Part shown: one piece after another, positions 50,901 to 59,940 of the stretch | Layout: each line of letters starts with the position of its first letter | How positions within the stretch are numbered: the stretch's first letter is position 1 | NCBI GenBank assembly: GCA_950295325.1 | Contig: OX485805.1 | Coordinates: forward strand, 49,812,758 to 49,876,757 | DNA length: 64,000 nt | Source: Polytrichum commune | Taxonomy: Eukaryota; Streptophyta; Polytrichopsida; Polytrichales; Polytrichaceae | Direction of reading: 5' to 3' | The notes under the pieces: generated by a model | What the model was told of the DNA's origin: nothing | The model's database searches: none | The model's input: only the letters and a program-made list of their open reading frames with translations | Position numbers and translations under genes: made by a program

Positions 50901-53900
50901 ATTGCTCCATGTCAAGAGTCTATTTGATTTTTCGGTCAACCTGTCAGCCTGCCCATAAATATGAACCGGTCAATTCCTCTTCTAGGCCAATCATTCCTCA
51001 TTACATAACATTATTCAAATCCATAACAATGTTATGCGGGACTGACAGTATTCCACAAAATATTGTGTTATGGATCTGAATAATGTTATAGAGCTTGGGT
51101 GGTCGATTACTCCAGTACATCATCATGCTTTGAGAAAATTTCAAAACATATCATATACATATATATAACGCCAGTCAATTTAGGTCAAACAGACAATGGT
51201 TAACCACCCCACCACATATGAAACCATGTTTAATTATAACAAAAAAACCTAGAAATTAATTTTCATTTTATAAAATAAAAAATATATTATGATATATTTG
51301 TATTGATCTCAATTAGTTCGCACAAATGTTTCATTGGAGATTATGTGTTGAATCAACTTGCTTACACACGTGCAGAGGATTGAAGAAAGATATTCAAGAG
51401 AGAGATGAAACCATAGGTGAAAAAGAGAAACGTATTTATGATTTGAAACGGAAAAACCAAGTTAGTCTTTTATATCTAGAATGCTATAATTTAGAAATAT
51501 GGAGACTTTTAATTGGAGTGTGTGGTAGTTACCATGGAGAAAGTCAATCCATACACCACTATGTATCGAAGTCATCACTTCAAGTAAAATTAATCCGGTG
51601 TTGATGAAGCACCAAAATCACTATAAACACATATTATTCGATGCAAAATGTGTGTGTGTGTGTGTGTGTAGAGGCATTTTCCTTAAACGTGTTTTGTTTT
51701 TTTCTATAGGAATTGGAGAAGTTCAAGTTCGTGTTGGATTTTAAAATTAAAGATTTGAAACAACAAGTTGAGCCGCGTGAATTGGAATTGCAAAAGACAA
51801 GAGACCTAGTCGGGAAAATGGAAACTGAACTCGGAAGGTTGCTTCTACACTAAATATTGTATTTAGTGTCACCAATTCCATAACATTATTCATATTCATA
51901 ACAGTGTTCTGTGGGGCTAATAATATTCCAGGATGTATTCCCGTATATTCCTCACATTCGGGCCGAATGTGGGGAATATCCAAGAATATTCCCTATAACA
52001 TTGTCAATCCCACAGAACATTGTTATGGATCTGGATAATGTCGTGTCTAGTTGTCTTGCTCAATACTAATTGTAAACCGCCTATGTAGTGTCACCAACAC
52101 TAAATGTTAACCCAACATTTCATGTCATTCCTTGTTCAAAATAAAATAAAATGGGTATTATAGATTTACAATGTCGCAATTGCCGTCACTTACTAGGTGT
52201 TTTTTTTCATCCAAATTTCAATCATCCATGACAATATTACATTACAAAAATGATAGGCTGCAAACTATACCAAAAGGGGATGAACTAAAAGTGAGTTAGG
52301 GTGACAACATCCACAAGCTTTTTCATAAGAAGTGTCATTAGAAAAGTTACCACAATACCATATGACACTAGATACAATATATTTGAGTGTGGTCAAATAA
52401 ATACCTTGCCCAAACCATAGTAGAAAACTACGTCATTTTAGGTGCTTCTTCTTATTCATTATTTTATTGGCATTCATATCAAATCGTAAGTTGGTTAGTG
52501 ACCCTTGGGACTAATTTCTATGTTGTGAGGTGCAGATACCACACATTGAATGTGAAGAAGGACCTCTCGCTTGCGGAATCAAAACGTCAAATTAGCTCCA
52601 TGGACAAAGAAGCGTTGGTGTATCGCCAAACGATTGCGGATTTGTCGGCGAGCATAAAACACTTCCAACATGATTTTCATGATCTTGCTAAACATATCCA
52701 AGTAAAAATCTCCATTCGAGCCCTAAACTCGAGCCCATGAGTTGAAATAACAAGCGACCTTATTTGAAGGTCGCCAAAAACATTCCAACTAACTTTCGTT
52801 TGCAACTAAATATAGAACCCACCACCGAATAGAGGCGACACTACTTTCGTTCACAACGAGCTCCTCCTTTGTTGCAGGATTTTGCGAAATTGAAGTCGGG
52901 AGTCATCAAAATATTTGAGAAATATGTGGACAATCAACTCATAGTGACGGATGTCGACAAGGAAGTCGAAGCGGAAAACGCGCGCCAACGACTCTTCCTT
53001 GAAAAAATGGTCATCTTTCTTACATCTATTTTATTCCATCGCATTCACTTTGACATATAATTGTCAAGAAACACACGACAAGAAATCACGGGTTGTGGTA
53101 CGGGGAGTTTGCCATTTTAAGGTAGATTTAAGGTGTCGACTCTTATTGATGTAATATAAGATTCGGAAAATGTAACATGTAGTGGACATAACATTACTCA
53201 ACTGATGAGGTGTGTTCGTTTTTAGAAATATGGGTCTGGGTGAGGTTTTGTCAGGAAACCCACCATGGGCCTCACCTGGTGTCTATGGTGGGTTTCCCCA
53301 ACAAATCACATGGTGTGTTATCCGGTTTCCCACCTACCTGGTTCCTTTGGTAGTACCCCCCAACAATAGTTATGTCGGTCACATTTGAATGACCATGCTG
53401 CTAACGACTGGACACCTGATGGTAACTTGTGCCTATTAAACCAATATGCATTGGAACAATCTATGCGTCATAGAAATCATCGGCTCCAAGCCATGGTTGG
53501 GAGGCAATGATCCCACATGACTGGGAGGGTAGCAAGGTTGGCTCCCATTGGCCTATTCTGCTTCCCGGACTTTAAAACCAATTCCATTTCACTGAAGAAA
53601 GTGTAGTTGGACCCATCTAGGTGTACACCCTAGCACCTAAAAACAACCTAGTTGTACACACTCACCCACGCCTCGGCAATGACCCGGGGCCCACTAATGC
53701 TAAGCGTGGCATGGCTAAGTAGGTATTAAATTAATAATAACACGGGCAAATGGCCATAGCCGGGCCTCTAGCCCAAATTAAACCTGAACTTATTCAAATG
53801 TCAGTATTGGATGCAATTGTTCTAGAATACTTTGAACCTACCCGGGTGTCCCACGGAACAGATCCCCCCCCCCCCTCCCCAACTTGAGTAATGTTATGAA

Positions 53901-54691
53901 AAAAAATTCACATCTCTTACACTTATTATCGTGGTCCACTATAATTTTGTCATACCCACAGTATTTTACCCATCTTTGAGATGTTTTTCTTGGGTTTTGT
54001 GATTATGCCGATAAAAAATGTTTTGTAAAATCATCCCCGAAATGTATAGATTGTACGAAACCTCAATCGTCACCCAATTTGACCAACTTTAATTTTAATT
54101 TTTTTTGCGCCTTCCCAAAGTAGGACGACTTATATTCCTCACTACCATCAATGGATTTTCTTCCATTTTGGATCCCGAAACTCCCCCTCGAGTGTCGATT
54201 GATCTCATGAAAACCCGAAGAACGACAGACTTGAAGAAACGAAACCCTCTTTCTTCTTCTTTTTCGCGCAGGTGTCGAATCTACAAAAGAAGCTCAACAG
54301 GGAGATCGAATTGAACCAAATCGACCACTACCGAATCATCGGCGACAACGCGGAGTTGGTGCGAGGAATCAACGAAGCGCGCAACGATTTGAAGGCCATG
54401 AAGTTGATCCAATCGGGTGGTGGATCAGCGAGCGAGAGCGCCACAATTCCCGCTTCCGATTCATCAGGAGGAGGAGGAGGAGGAGGAGCTTCGACTTCGG
54501 AGGCGAGGGAGGTGCGTCAGGACACCAAAATCGTGGGTGAATTGAAGGCGCAGATCCAAGAATTGCAAGCCGAGGTGGCAGTGAAAATGGAGAGGATTCG
54601 ATACCTCGAGAACCAAATGTACAAGCAAGAAACAATAAAGTCGTTGCCGAATTCCAAGTCCGAATTGCCACCACTCGATATCGGCACGTGA
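27911..54691 (+). CDS. CFAP57: CFAP57 (WDR65/FAP57) cilia- and flagella-associated protein, 21 coding exons, 1,249 aa
   Basis: Exons: 27911-28208, 30137-30307, 32113-32210, 34493-34762, 36018-36164, 37691-37861, 40441-40609, 41203-41420, 41939-42160, 43226-43337, 46800-47047, 48105-48257, 48428-48534, 48958-49051, 49773-49927, 50556-50741, 51376-51460, 51710-51837, 52536-52701, 52878-53009 and 54272-54691 (TGA). All junctions are GT-AG and the phases close exactly. The N-terminal half (about residues 1-690) is a WD40-type beta-propeller region ([44 protein letters not shown]). The C-terminal half is coiled coil, including the strongly conserved [18 protein letters not shown] block and [15 protein letters not shown] Ser/Gly-rich linker precedes the last coil. 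In Chlamydomonas and animals this protein helps dock inner-arm dyneins on the axoneme; in plants the only axonemes are in motile sperm. Short terminal exons and the weak donors of introns 16 and 20 are the least certain boundaries. Confidence 0.95.
28300..28600. repeat. Dispersed repeat M in CFAP57 intron 1
   Basis: Similar to 46450-46720 in intron 10 in the same orientation (landmarks CGGAGCTCGTATG/CGGAGCTCATATG, ACGTAGTCCAACC/ACATAGTCCAATC, CATTCTTAGATCCA/CATTCTTGGAGACA). Class unknown; strongly diverged. Confidence 0.5.
29083..29312. mobile_element. MITE family N copy in CFAP57 intron 1
   Basis: Uninterrupted relative: GCATACCTCTCACCCATCC at left and GTTGGATGAATGAGAGGT at right, with the interior (CCCTATAGATTTGTGATCAA, ACAACCCAAAAAAAGTAA) matching the intron 10 copy on both sides of its insertion point. 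Confidence 0.65.
29515..29540. repeat. (GT)13 microsatellite in CFAP57 intron 1
   Basis: Thirteen GT units; possible length-polymorphic marker. A similar (TG)n tract lies at about 51648-51669 in intron 17, and (CT)n at 30484-30502 in intron 2. Confidence 0.9.
30885..31395. repeat. Repeat family L copy in CFAP57 intron 2
   Basis: About 500 bases with landmarks GGGGCTTATGAATGACTCTT, CTTGTCAATGGCAATGATCC and GATGTGATCTC-like 3' sequence, shared with three copies clustered in intron 6. Confidence 0.6.
31398..31785. mobile_element. MITE family K copy 1 in CFAP57 intron 2
   Basis: Inverted ends GGTTCACACATG ... CGTGTGAACC; the interior is rich in CAAGTCCCAAGTCCC motifs. A second copy in opposite orientation lies in intron 9. 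Target duplication not resolved. Confidence 0.65.
31805..32033. mobile_element. hAT-like MITE, family P, in CFAP57 intron 2 (229 bp)
   Basis: Ends CAATGATCGGGGAG and (complement) CAGTGATCGGGGAG, flanked by ATCCATAG (31797-31804) and GTCCATAG (32034-32041), a 7/8 match. The interior is rich in AACCGGTTGA motifs. It ends 79 bases before CFAP57 exon 3. A degenerate inverted relative lies at about 23980-24075. Confidence 0.75.
32336..32645. repeat. Dispersed repeat family I copy 2 in CFAP57 intron 3
   Basis: Reverse-complement relative of 14205-14540, beginning GGCCACTTCACACCACGAG and ending at TTATCATGTGTGAGGAC. No coding capacity. Confidence 0.6.
35390..35500 (-). mobile_element. 5'-truncated SINE family H in CFAP57 intron 4
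   Basis: Body landmarks CGACGTGAATGTGAGCCCGT and CTTGCAGTAGGTGGGCTC match the full copy at 55110-55356; the head is missing. Confidence 0.65.
35573..35738. mobile_element. Foldback MITE family A in CFAP57 intron 4, full copy (166 bp)
   Basis: Ends CATAACATTATTCAGATCC and GAATAATGTTATG with matching arms throughout (CTGTGGACTGACAATATCC opposite ATATTGTCAATCCCACAGAA). Confidence 0.8.
36300..37150. repeat. Degenerate family O element(s) in CFAP57 intron 5
   Basis: GGTTGGGTTTACATTAGGGTCC at left and GCGAGACCCTTATGCAAAGCC at right resemble the ends of the cleaner copy at 55494-55797. The interior is interrupted by a half family A element and duplicated pieces. Confidence 0.45.
36596..36690. mobile_element. 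Half copy of foldback family A (left arm only) in CFAP57 intron 5
   Basis: CATAACATTATTAAGATGC through CCCACATTCAGTTTGAA matches the left arm of the family; no right arm follows. Confidence 0.6.
37240..37499. mobile_element. CACTA-like MITE, family F copy 1, in CFAP57 intron 5 (260 bp)
   Basis: Ends CACTAGTAGAAAACTATGC and GCATAGTCTTCTACTAGTG with a 3-bp TTA duplication on each side, the signature of CACTA (En/Spm) elements. No coding capacity. Confidence 0.85.
38215..40290. repeat. Cluster of three family L repeats in CFAP57 intron 6
   Basis: Two direct copies (about 38215-38775 and 38925-39480) and one inverted copy (about 39790-40290) share landmarks such as CAATGGCAATGATCCCATTC, TTCATCCAAAGGAAGGTG and AAAATTGTCAATTT. 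They account for most of intron 6. The interval 39480-39790 between them shows nothing recognisable apart from a short GGTTTCATATTGT triplication near 39730-39770. Confidence 0.65.
40674..41056 (-). mobile_element. tRNA-derived SINE (family G) in CFAP57 intron 7 (383 bp)
   Basis: On the minus strand the 5' head carries a pol III A box (TGGCTTGGTGGTTAGGG, complement of about 41017-41034) and a B box (GGGTTCTATTCCC, about 40981-40993), and the 3' tail is a TCTA-type simple repeat. A perfect 8-bp target duplication AAAAGTAG flanks it (40666-40673 and 41057-41064). It begins 65 bases after exon 7. Spurious open frames here come from the SINE. Confidence 0.88.
41869..41901. repeat. (AT)n microsatellite in CFAP57 intron 8
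   Basis: About sixteen AT units, ending 38 bases before the exon 9 acceptor. Confidence 0.9.
42633..43006. mobile_element. MITE family K copy 2 in CFAP57 intron 9 (inverted relative to copy 1)
   Basis: Ends GGTTCACATGGTG ... CCATATGAACC. Interior TTACCTCCAAAAAGTTGTGT and CTCTCAACGGCCAAGATTGC match the complement of copy 1. Confidence 0.65.
45392..45826. mobile_element. MITE family N copy in CFAP57 intron 10 (contains a family C insert)
   Basis: Inverted ends GGGAATTATCATATACAAGC ... CTATAATTCCC, continuing with ACCTCTCATCCATTCAAC and its complement GTTGGATGAATGAGAGGT. Two relatives without the insert lie at 29083-29312 and 3525-3756. Confidence 0.7.
45514..45702. mobile_element. MITE family C copy 2, nested in a family N element in CFAP57 intron 10
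   Basis: Ends TAATTAGTGTGGGTTACCAT and ATGGTGACCCACACTAATTA; internal GGTAAAAAATGA is shared with copy 1. It interrupts the element at 45392-45826. Confidence 0.7.
45870..46240. repeat. Diverged copy of the sequence at 60-440, in CFAP57 intron 10
   Basis: Shares landmarks with the left end of the window in the same order: CATGTTCTCYARCTTCTACCG, CCAATCTCTTTTA, TTTGCTCTTTGATCCTCA and GATTAAGAAAAYGAGCCACTT. Class unknown. Confidence 0.55.
46772..46786. repeat. G15 tract beside the CFAP57 exon 11 acceptor
   Basis: Fifteen G residues end 13 bases before the exon 11 acceptor (GGTGTAG|GCGATT at 46799/46800), occupying the position where a pyrimidine tract is expected. Confidence 0.9.
47909..47990. 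mobile_element. Half copy of foldback family A (right arm only) in CFAP57 intron 11
   Basis: AAATGTGAGAAATATCCGGG through GGATCTGAATAATGTTAT. It ends about 115 bases before exon 12. Confidence 0.6.
49175..49243. repeat. G15 ... C15 inverted pair in CFAP57 intron 14
   Basis: G15 at 49175-49189 and C15 at 49229-49243, separated by 39 bases that include partly complementary TGCACACA and TGTGT next to the runs. A single strand could form a very stable G:C stem. Confidence 0.85.
50267..50419. mobile_element. CACTA-like MITE, family F copy 2, in CFAP57 intron 15 (153 bp)
   Basis: Ends (T)ACTAGTAGAAGACTATGCC and GGCATAGTTTTCTACTAGTG; the first C of the left end is mutated to T and no clear duplication remains. 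Interior motifs (GCAATTGCTAAACGACTACA, TTTGGTTTAGC) are shared with copy 1. Confidence 0.75.
51004..51090. mobile_element. Minimal foldback MITE family A in CFAP57 intron 16 (87 bp)
   Basis: Retains only the outer arms (CATAACATTATTCAAATCC ... GGATCTGAATAATGTTATA), producing a compact hairpin of about 40-bp arms. Confidence 0.7.
51846..52393. mobile_element. MITE family B copy 3 in CFAP57 intron 18, interrupted by a family A element
   Basis: Starts at ACACTAAATATTGTATTTAG, only about 8 bases after the exon 18 splice donor, and ends near GACACTAGATACAATATATT. A complete family A foldback (51879-52045) is inserted between CACCAATTC and the expected continuation TCTAGTTGTCTTGCTC, giving a clear order of insertion: B first, then A. 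Confidence 0.8.
51879..52045. mobile_element. Foldback MITE family A nested in a family B element
   Basis: Full copy (167 bp) with centre TCGGGCCGAATGTGGGGAAT. It splits the family B copy at 51846-52393 in CFAP57 intron 18. Confidence 0.8.
53864..53875. repeat. C12 homopolymer in CFAP57 intron 20
   Basis: Twelve C residues followed by TCCCC, roughly 400 bases before exon 21. Confidence 0.85.
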
Positions 54692-54865
54692 ACCTTGTGA
54701 TGCTTTTTTTTTGGTTGGACTCGAAATTCGTCGTGGAAGTCGTGTTGAGATTGTGTATAGTTGAGGTTGATGGATATATATATATATATTTTATGTGTAT
54801 GTGTGAGCGCCACTTGGAGGAGAGGGTGTGAAATGGATGTTGCTAGCTTGACTGGGTTTCTAGAA

Positions 54866-55104
54866 CGACACTAAGTATTGTGTCGAGTGTCATATGGTAT
54901 TTTTATGTCTCGGTGGTGACTTATCTCATGACACCTTCTTACGTAGAAGTTTACAAGTATTGTCATGGACGATTGAAATTTTGGATTGAAAATCACTGAG
55001 GAGTGACAGTAATTGCAACATTGTGGGTCTATAACGCCCAATTTGTTTTTACAAGGAATGACAAATAGAATTGGTGACACTAAATACAATATTTGGTGCA
55101 GTAC
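54866..55104. mobile_element. MITE family B copy 4 (opposite orientation, shortened)
   Basis: Begins CGACACTAAGTATTGTGTCG and ends ACACTAAATACAATATTTGG; the interior matches the complement of the other copies (GATTGAAATTTTGGATTG, ACAAGGAATGACAAATAG). It lies just downstream of the CFAP57 stop. A SINE is inserted at its right edge. Confidence 0.7.
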
Positions 55105-55109
55105 TTACG

Positions 55110-55356
55110 GATAATAGTAATAATAATAATAATGTTGGGCAATCCGACGTGAATTTGAGCCCATTGGCCCTACCCTACTCAAGGATCTCCTTGGTGCAGG
55201 GTGGGGTTTATTGCCTACCTTGCGGTGGGTGGGCTCTTGGTTTTTCCGTCAAGTAGAGAGAAGATTTCACAGCCGGGATACGAACCGCCAACTCTCTATT
55301 CGGATTTGGGTACCTCTCCACTATCATCTGATAGTTTAGGGTCATCTTAGACCAGT
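55110..55356 (-). mobile_element. tRNA-derived SINE (family H), full copy (247 bp)
   Basis: Minus-strand head with A-box-like TGATAGTGGAGAGG and B-box-like GCGGTTCGTATCCC, and a TTA-type repeat tail. A perfect 10-bp duplication AGTACTTACG lies at 55100-55109 and 55357-55366. It landed at the edge of a family B MITE. Confidence 0.85.
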
Positions 55357-55493
55357 AGTACTTACGACATTTTTGTAGACTTGATAAATAGTAGGTTGGG
55401 GTTGATGTGCATAAGTCTTAAGTAAGGTAAACCCACCCTTTTCCAACATCATTGTTGTCAAATTCTTTTCCAACTCATTGTCTAGCTTATTAT

Positions 55494-55797
55494 AGGTGGG
55501 TTTACACTATGGTCCAAGACCAAAGAAACTCCAAAGATCCTATTGGTCAACAACAAAATTTTGGATCCAATGAGTTCACACTAGGGTTCAGGTCCAAAGG
55601 TATGAAGGTATGGCATGGCGCCAATGTGGCATCGCTTTCCAGCTTAATCTTAACAGTCCTCCTCAAGAAAATACTCCTACTGTGAGAAATCAATCTTCAA
55701 TCTTGGGTTCAATCTTGAGCTCGAAAGTAGGGCCATGTCAAGGGGTGTTTTGGATACCAAGTTTTTTGGACCGGGACCCTAATGTAAAACCACTCTA
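55494..55797. mobile_element. MITE-like family O copy (304 bp)
   Basis: Inverted ends GGTGGGTTTACACTATGGTCC-like at left and GGACCCTAATGTAAAACCAC at right, with no coding capacity. Lies between CFAP57 and EAF6. Confidence 0.6.
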
Positions 55798-56928
55798 AGG
55801 AGGAACCCTCCCCACCTGGACTTCAACATGCCATTCAAAAAGGAAATACCGACACTATATTGTGCTCTTTGGGTCATCATTTTGAATGCCGAATGTAAAT
55901 TCCACATGGTTTTATAGGGTCCCAACCAATGAGATATCGACACATGTCAAAATTCTTCAAAACTATATACTGTTAATACCAAACCAAAGAGGAGGGTATA
56001 GTTTCTAGCATGATTACCACTAAACCATATTGTCCACAACTCATTATCAGTTCTTAGGAAATCCAGCAACTCTCAACATGCCTTCAACTATATATGAAAC
56101 AAGAAATCATGTGCACTTGATGTTGAAATTTAGCAAGTGCCTCAAATATCCACTGCATCTTCACATCATTTTTTAAAAATAAAAAATAAAATCATGATCC
56201 CAGTTTTGTGATTTCATCCATTTTCGATTCACTTGCAAATCCAACTCATCATTCATCGACTTTTGAAACACAAGAGGGTGTAAATTTCAGAAATTCTTTC
56301 AGAAAAACCACATTTTTTTGCCAAACCAGACAACACCCTACAGTAATGAGCTATGTAAGAAAAAATGTATGGTTTTCTAACAGGTTGTGCATAATGGAAG
56401 TGCTGTTTCACTAAGCCAAGTGTACGTATCAATAGAGTCACACTTAAAGTCTTGGGATCAGACTCCCGGTCAGTTGAGGTACTTTGCACACACCACATAA
56501 CTCAGACAAATAGAAATTAATAAATGAACGTAGGGTTTATTATTATTATGTGCTCTCAGAATAAACATAGGGGATGTAAGAATAAATCAACCTACTGTTT
56601 TTACACAAAGGCAGATAGGCCAAAAAGTGTGGGCATGTACACAAAGATGTAAACTCCAAAGCTCAGACACAAACATGGAGATTTGTAACTTCAAATTTGG
56701 GAATCTGCTTCAGAATATCCCTACATTGCAGGTAACACAAATGTGATAGGGTACAACAACATAGATTGCTCTGAGACTGAGCATGAGATGAGAGACATGT
56801 CTTCCAAAGCTTTCCCTGGTTATCCAGGTCGATTGAAACTATTAACAAGATAAGACAGAGGATGAGTGTTTTGGCAAGATTCAGTTCCAAATATTTGATA
56901 TCCTAAAACTTTTGCAACAGCAGAGAAT

Positions 56929-59560
56929 CTATCTAAGTGACCCGTCAACATCATCCTCTTCCTCATTCCCTTGCTCATTAACTTGCTTGATGCGCTTTCC
57001 CTCCCTTGGACCAGTTCGACCCCGCTTTTGTTTCCCTCTGCCAGCAATCACAATAAAAGATTAGTGCTCAGGTCACATAACACCAATTACTCCACCTTAC
57101 CACTTCAATTGCAATATTTACATCCAAAAAAGACTCAGAAAACATTTGGACTGCTCCATAATGTAGGAAGTTAGCAGGAATGAGCCAAAGCACTTTGATG
57201 TTTTTTTTAATTACCTCCCCAAAAAATGTTTTTTTTTTAATTGCACTGCAGTGAACCCACAAAGTTGAATGGAACATGTGTGGACACTGAGTTCAGTAAA
57301 TAGATTGATTCGTTCATTTTAAAAATGATTTTTCATCAGACTCTCAGATCTATGTTAAATCATGAGACCTATCAGTTTTGGATTCAATCTTGACCCAAGC
57401 AGCAAATACTGCTCTTTTGATCACAAACAACAGTCTTGGAAGTTGAAATCAATTGCCTCAATACAAGCTCAAAGCAAGCCTCACAATCACCCAATGGTCA
57501 AAAATTCTCAATGCAATCCCAAATGCAACCAGATGATTCATACTTCCGTGACATGACTCAAACAAAATGGAGACCCTTCTAGAATGTTTACTTGCCTTAT
57601 AGAATAACTTTGAGTCCGGGATAGCTTAGAACGCACACTTCATATGTCATAGATTAGAATTGGCTGATACAAATCTAGCAAGAATCCTTCTTATTATCAA
57701 AACTAATTATTATCAGAATATACTTACAGTCCATTTGAGAATAACCCATGTGCTTTACTCCGTCCAGGTCCCCCTCCATCCAGCTTTCCATCTACAGAGA
57801 TAGTAAACAAGGGGATGTAATAGACTATCAGTGAAAAGCATGGTAAATCTAAGATTACAGCTACAGTCCAAGTACACTTGTACAGAAATGGCAGAAAGAT
57901 CAGAATAGTGATTTATATCCATGTGGAAAAGAGGCATGCAGCATTGAGGACTAACAGCTTGAATAACACCAAGAAATACCTGCATCACGTCCTGCTGGAG
58001 ATTCATCCGCCTGTAGTTGAGAAAAACCATGCAGCAAATAGGTGAATCACCACAAACAGGACCTTGAAACCATGGTTGATTGCAGTTGGACTGATTGTTT
58101 AAGAAGATATGGATGTACTTTATTAAATATTTGGCCACAGTTTACACAAGGGAGGAATGGAGGCCAACAGCATCAATCACATCACAAATTCCAACAGTTT
58201 GGTATGATCACAAGAGAGTAACGCAATCCTCATGAAAAACGCATAAAGTATCAAGAGGAGAGGCTGCAGAGATTCTCACCATGGGTGCAGTGACAGAGGA
58301 CAGAGAGAAGAGACGATCTTCAGCTTGAAATTTCCGAGGCCGCTTTGTACTTTAAAATAAACATTGAACATTTCATTTATGTTAGCAACATCTACATTCC
58401 AGGATCCATTTACAATTATTCACACAGTTACTTTGTACGAGACCGGAGATCTAATATGATGCTGAAAATGCATTTTCAACATGAGGATGCAGCCCTTAAG
58501 CATTACAAACATGTACTATATGCAGAGTCGTTCAACATGCACCCAATAGAATAACATTCAACCTCAGCATGAGCATCCCACATCCAAAGATAATCAGAGG
58601 ATGGGCATATGCACTAACAGAACTCAAAGACGGCATTGCTCTATGACATGAGAAAATTCTTCTACTTTCATGTAATTGTGATTCCCTAATAAATTATCAT
58701 GATTCCACACAGTAGTAAACACAGACTATCAACTACAAGCATTCGGGAAATTGTAATTAGTACAAGAGTTAGACATCGAACATCGCTCTGAGGTAGAGAC
58801 CTTACTTGCCAGCTCCTTTCGTTGATGATAGAAAGCCCTCAAAGCCTTTCAAGACATTCCCTAACTGGCTTGAATCGTGCAGATAAGTGGTCTCCAGGTC
58901 ATATAACTGCATTGTGCATGTCAGCAGCGTTAAAGAGGAAGTACAAAAACTTCGTCCAATCAAGCATGATGATGCAGCCCTTAAGCATCAGAAACATTTA
59001 GTACTTAGTTTCACAAGCATGTATTATATGCAGAGTAGTTCAACATGCACCAATAGATTAACATACAACCCCAGCATGAGCATCCCATATCCAAAGATAA
59101 TCAGAGGATGGGAATGTGCACTAATAGAACTCAAAGAGACATTGCTCTGCGACAAGACCCTAAACCTACATTCATGTAATTGTGATGAATATAGTGAATA
59201 ATCTCTTAATTCTGAAGATGATGTTGCAGCTATTAAGCATCACAGGCATTTAGTACTTCGTTTCACAAACATGTATTACATGGACAGTATCAAAATTGAT
59301 AAGTGACATTCTGTGACAAGAGAAAAAATCCTTCTACTGTCACGTAATTGTGATGAATATCTTGTAATACATGTCATTGAAAACAACAATTCCCAAAGTG
59401 ATGGATACCTCACTGAAATTACGCAGTGATTAAATATAGATATGGCAAAGGGAAGCACTACCTGTTTCTCAACAGTACGAAGCTCTTCTTGCAGCTGATC
59501 TTTCTTGCTAAGAAGGAGAGCTAGGGTTTGCTGCGGGTTGCTTGCTCGTTGACCAGACAT
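56929..59560 (-). CDS. EAF6: EAF6/MEAF6 homologue, NuA4 histone acetyltransferase subunit (6 exons, 157 aa)
   Basis: Minus-strand exons: 59560-59462, 58906-58806, 58349-58280, 58010-57980, 57791-57728 and 57037-56929 (TAG). All introns are GT-AG and the phases close to 157 aa. The N-terminus (MSGQRASNPQQTLALLLSK) leads into a heptad-rich helix (KDQLQEELRTVEKQLYDLET) and the conserved EAF6 core TTYLHDSSQLGNVLKGFEGF. Next come KRPRKFQAEDRLFSLSSVT, a Gly/Arg-rich stretch with GRSKAHGLFSNG, and a basic then acidic tail (GKRIKQVNEQ, then EEEDDVDG). In yeast and animals EAF6 is a small subunit of NuA4 and MOZ/HBO1 acetyltransferase complexes in the nucleus; the helix and core form the binding module. 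Length is typical. It is convergent with CFAP57, with 2.2 kb between stop codons. Confidence 0.94.
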
Positions 59561-59579
59561 GGCTACCGTGCGGCTAATG

Positions 59580-59940
59580 CACTTCGCAGGTTCGAAATTC
59601 CAGTGGCCGTTGTTTCCAAATTCCTCAAATCCTTAAGTATCCCTCGAACAACATTCGAAGCACATCCAATTCCGAGAACTAAGTCAGGGTGGTGCAAAGT
59701 GCGTTAAGGATGCTCAGGCCGCAGGAATGCCTCATTGTTTTCTCTATGTTTCAGACATAAACTTTAGCGTACAGGAGTGTGTCTTGATGTTCATCGACAT
59801 TTCGATGCCCTCCTCGCTGCGATTGATTGAATTGCTCTACTTCTTAGTTAAATTCATCCCAATCGCACCACGAAACCCTCGAGTCAATGTGTTCGTAAAA
59901 CCCTATAAATACGCGGGAACGTGACCAATGATGACGATGG
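59580..59940 (-). promoter_or_regulatory. EAF6 promoter region with telo-box and TATA-like motif
   Basis: Upstream of the EAF6 ATG, GC content is moderate and then a telo-box AAACCCTA (59898-59905) overlaps TATAAATA (59904-59911; TATTTATA on the gene strand). Telo-boxes are typical of plant housekeeping gene promoters. If the TATA-like motif is used, the leader would be about 300 bases. Strand of use is inferred from gene position. Confidence 0.4.

Larger units (their letters stand above)
48105..54691 (+). other. CFAP57: CFAP57 exons 12-21: coiled-coil tail
   Basis: Exons 12-21 encode residues 709-1249, almost entirely charged heptad-rich helix. The block [17 protein letters not shown] and the [17 protein letters not shown] block are the diagnostic segments for this family. 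The last exon contains a Ser/Gly-rich linker ([12 protein letters not shown]) and a final helix [19 protein letters not shown] before the stop. Most of these exons are only 85-190 bases long. Confidence 0.85.
54692..56928. other. Convergent intergenic region between CFAP57 and EAF6
   Basis: Contains both 3' ends: a TATATATATATATTTTATG stretch at 54775-54797, suitable as a CFAP57 polyadenylation context, then a palindromic-end element, a SINE, a foldback-type element (55494-55797) and unique sequence. The 56500-56928 stretch probably holds the EAF6 3' UTR. No additional gene seen. Confidence 0.6.
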
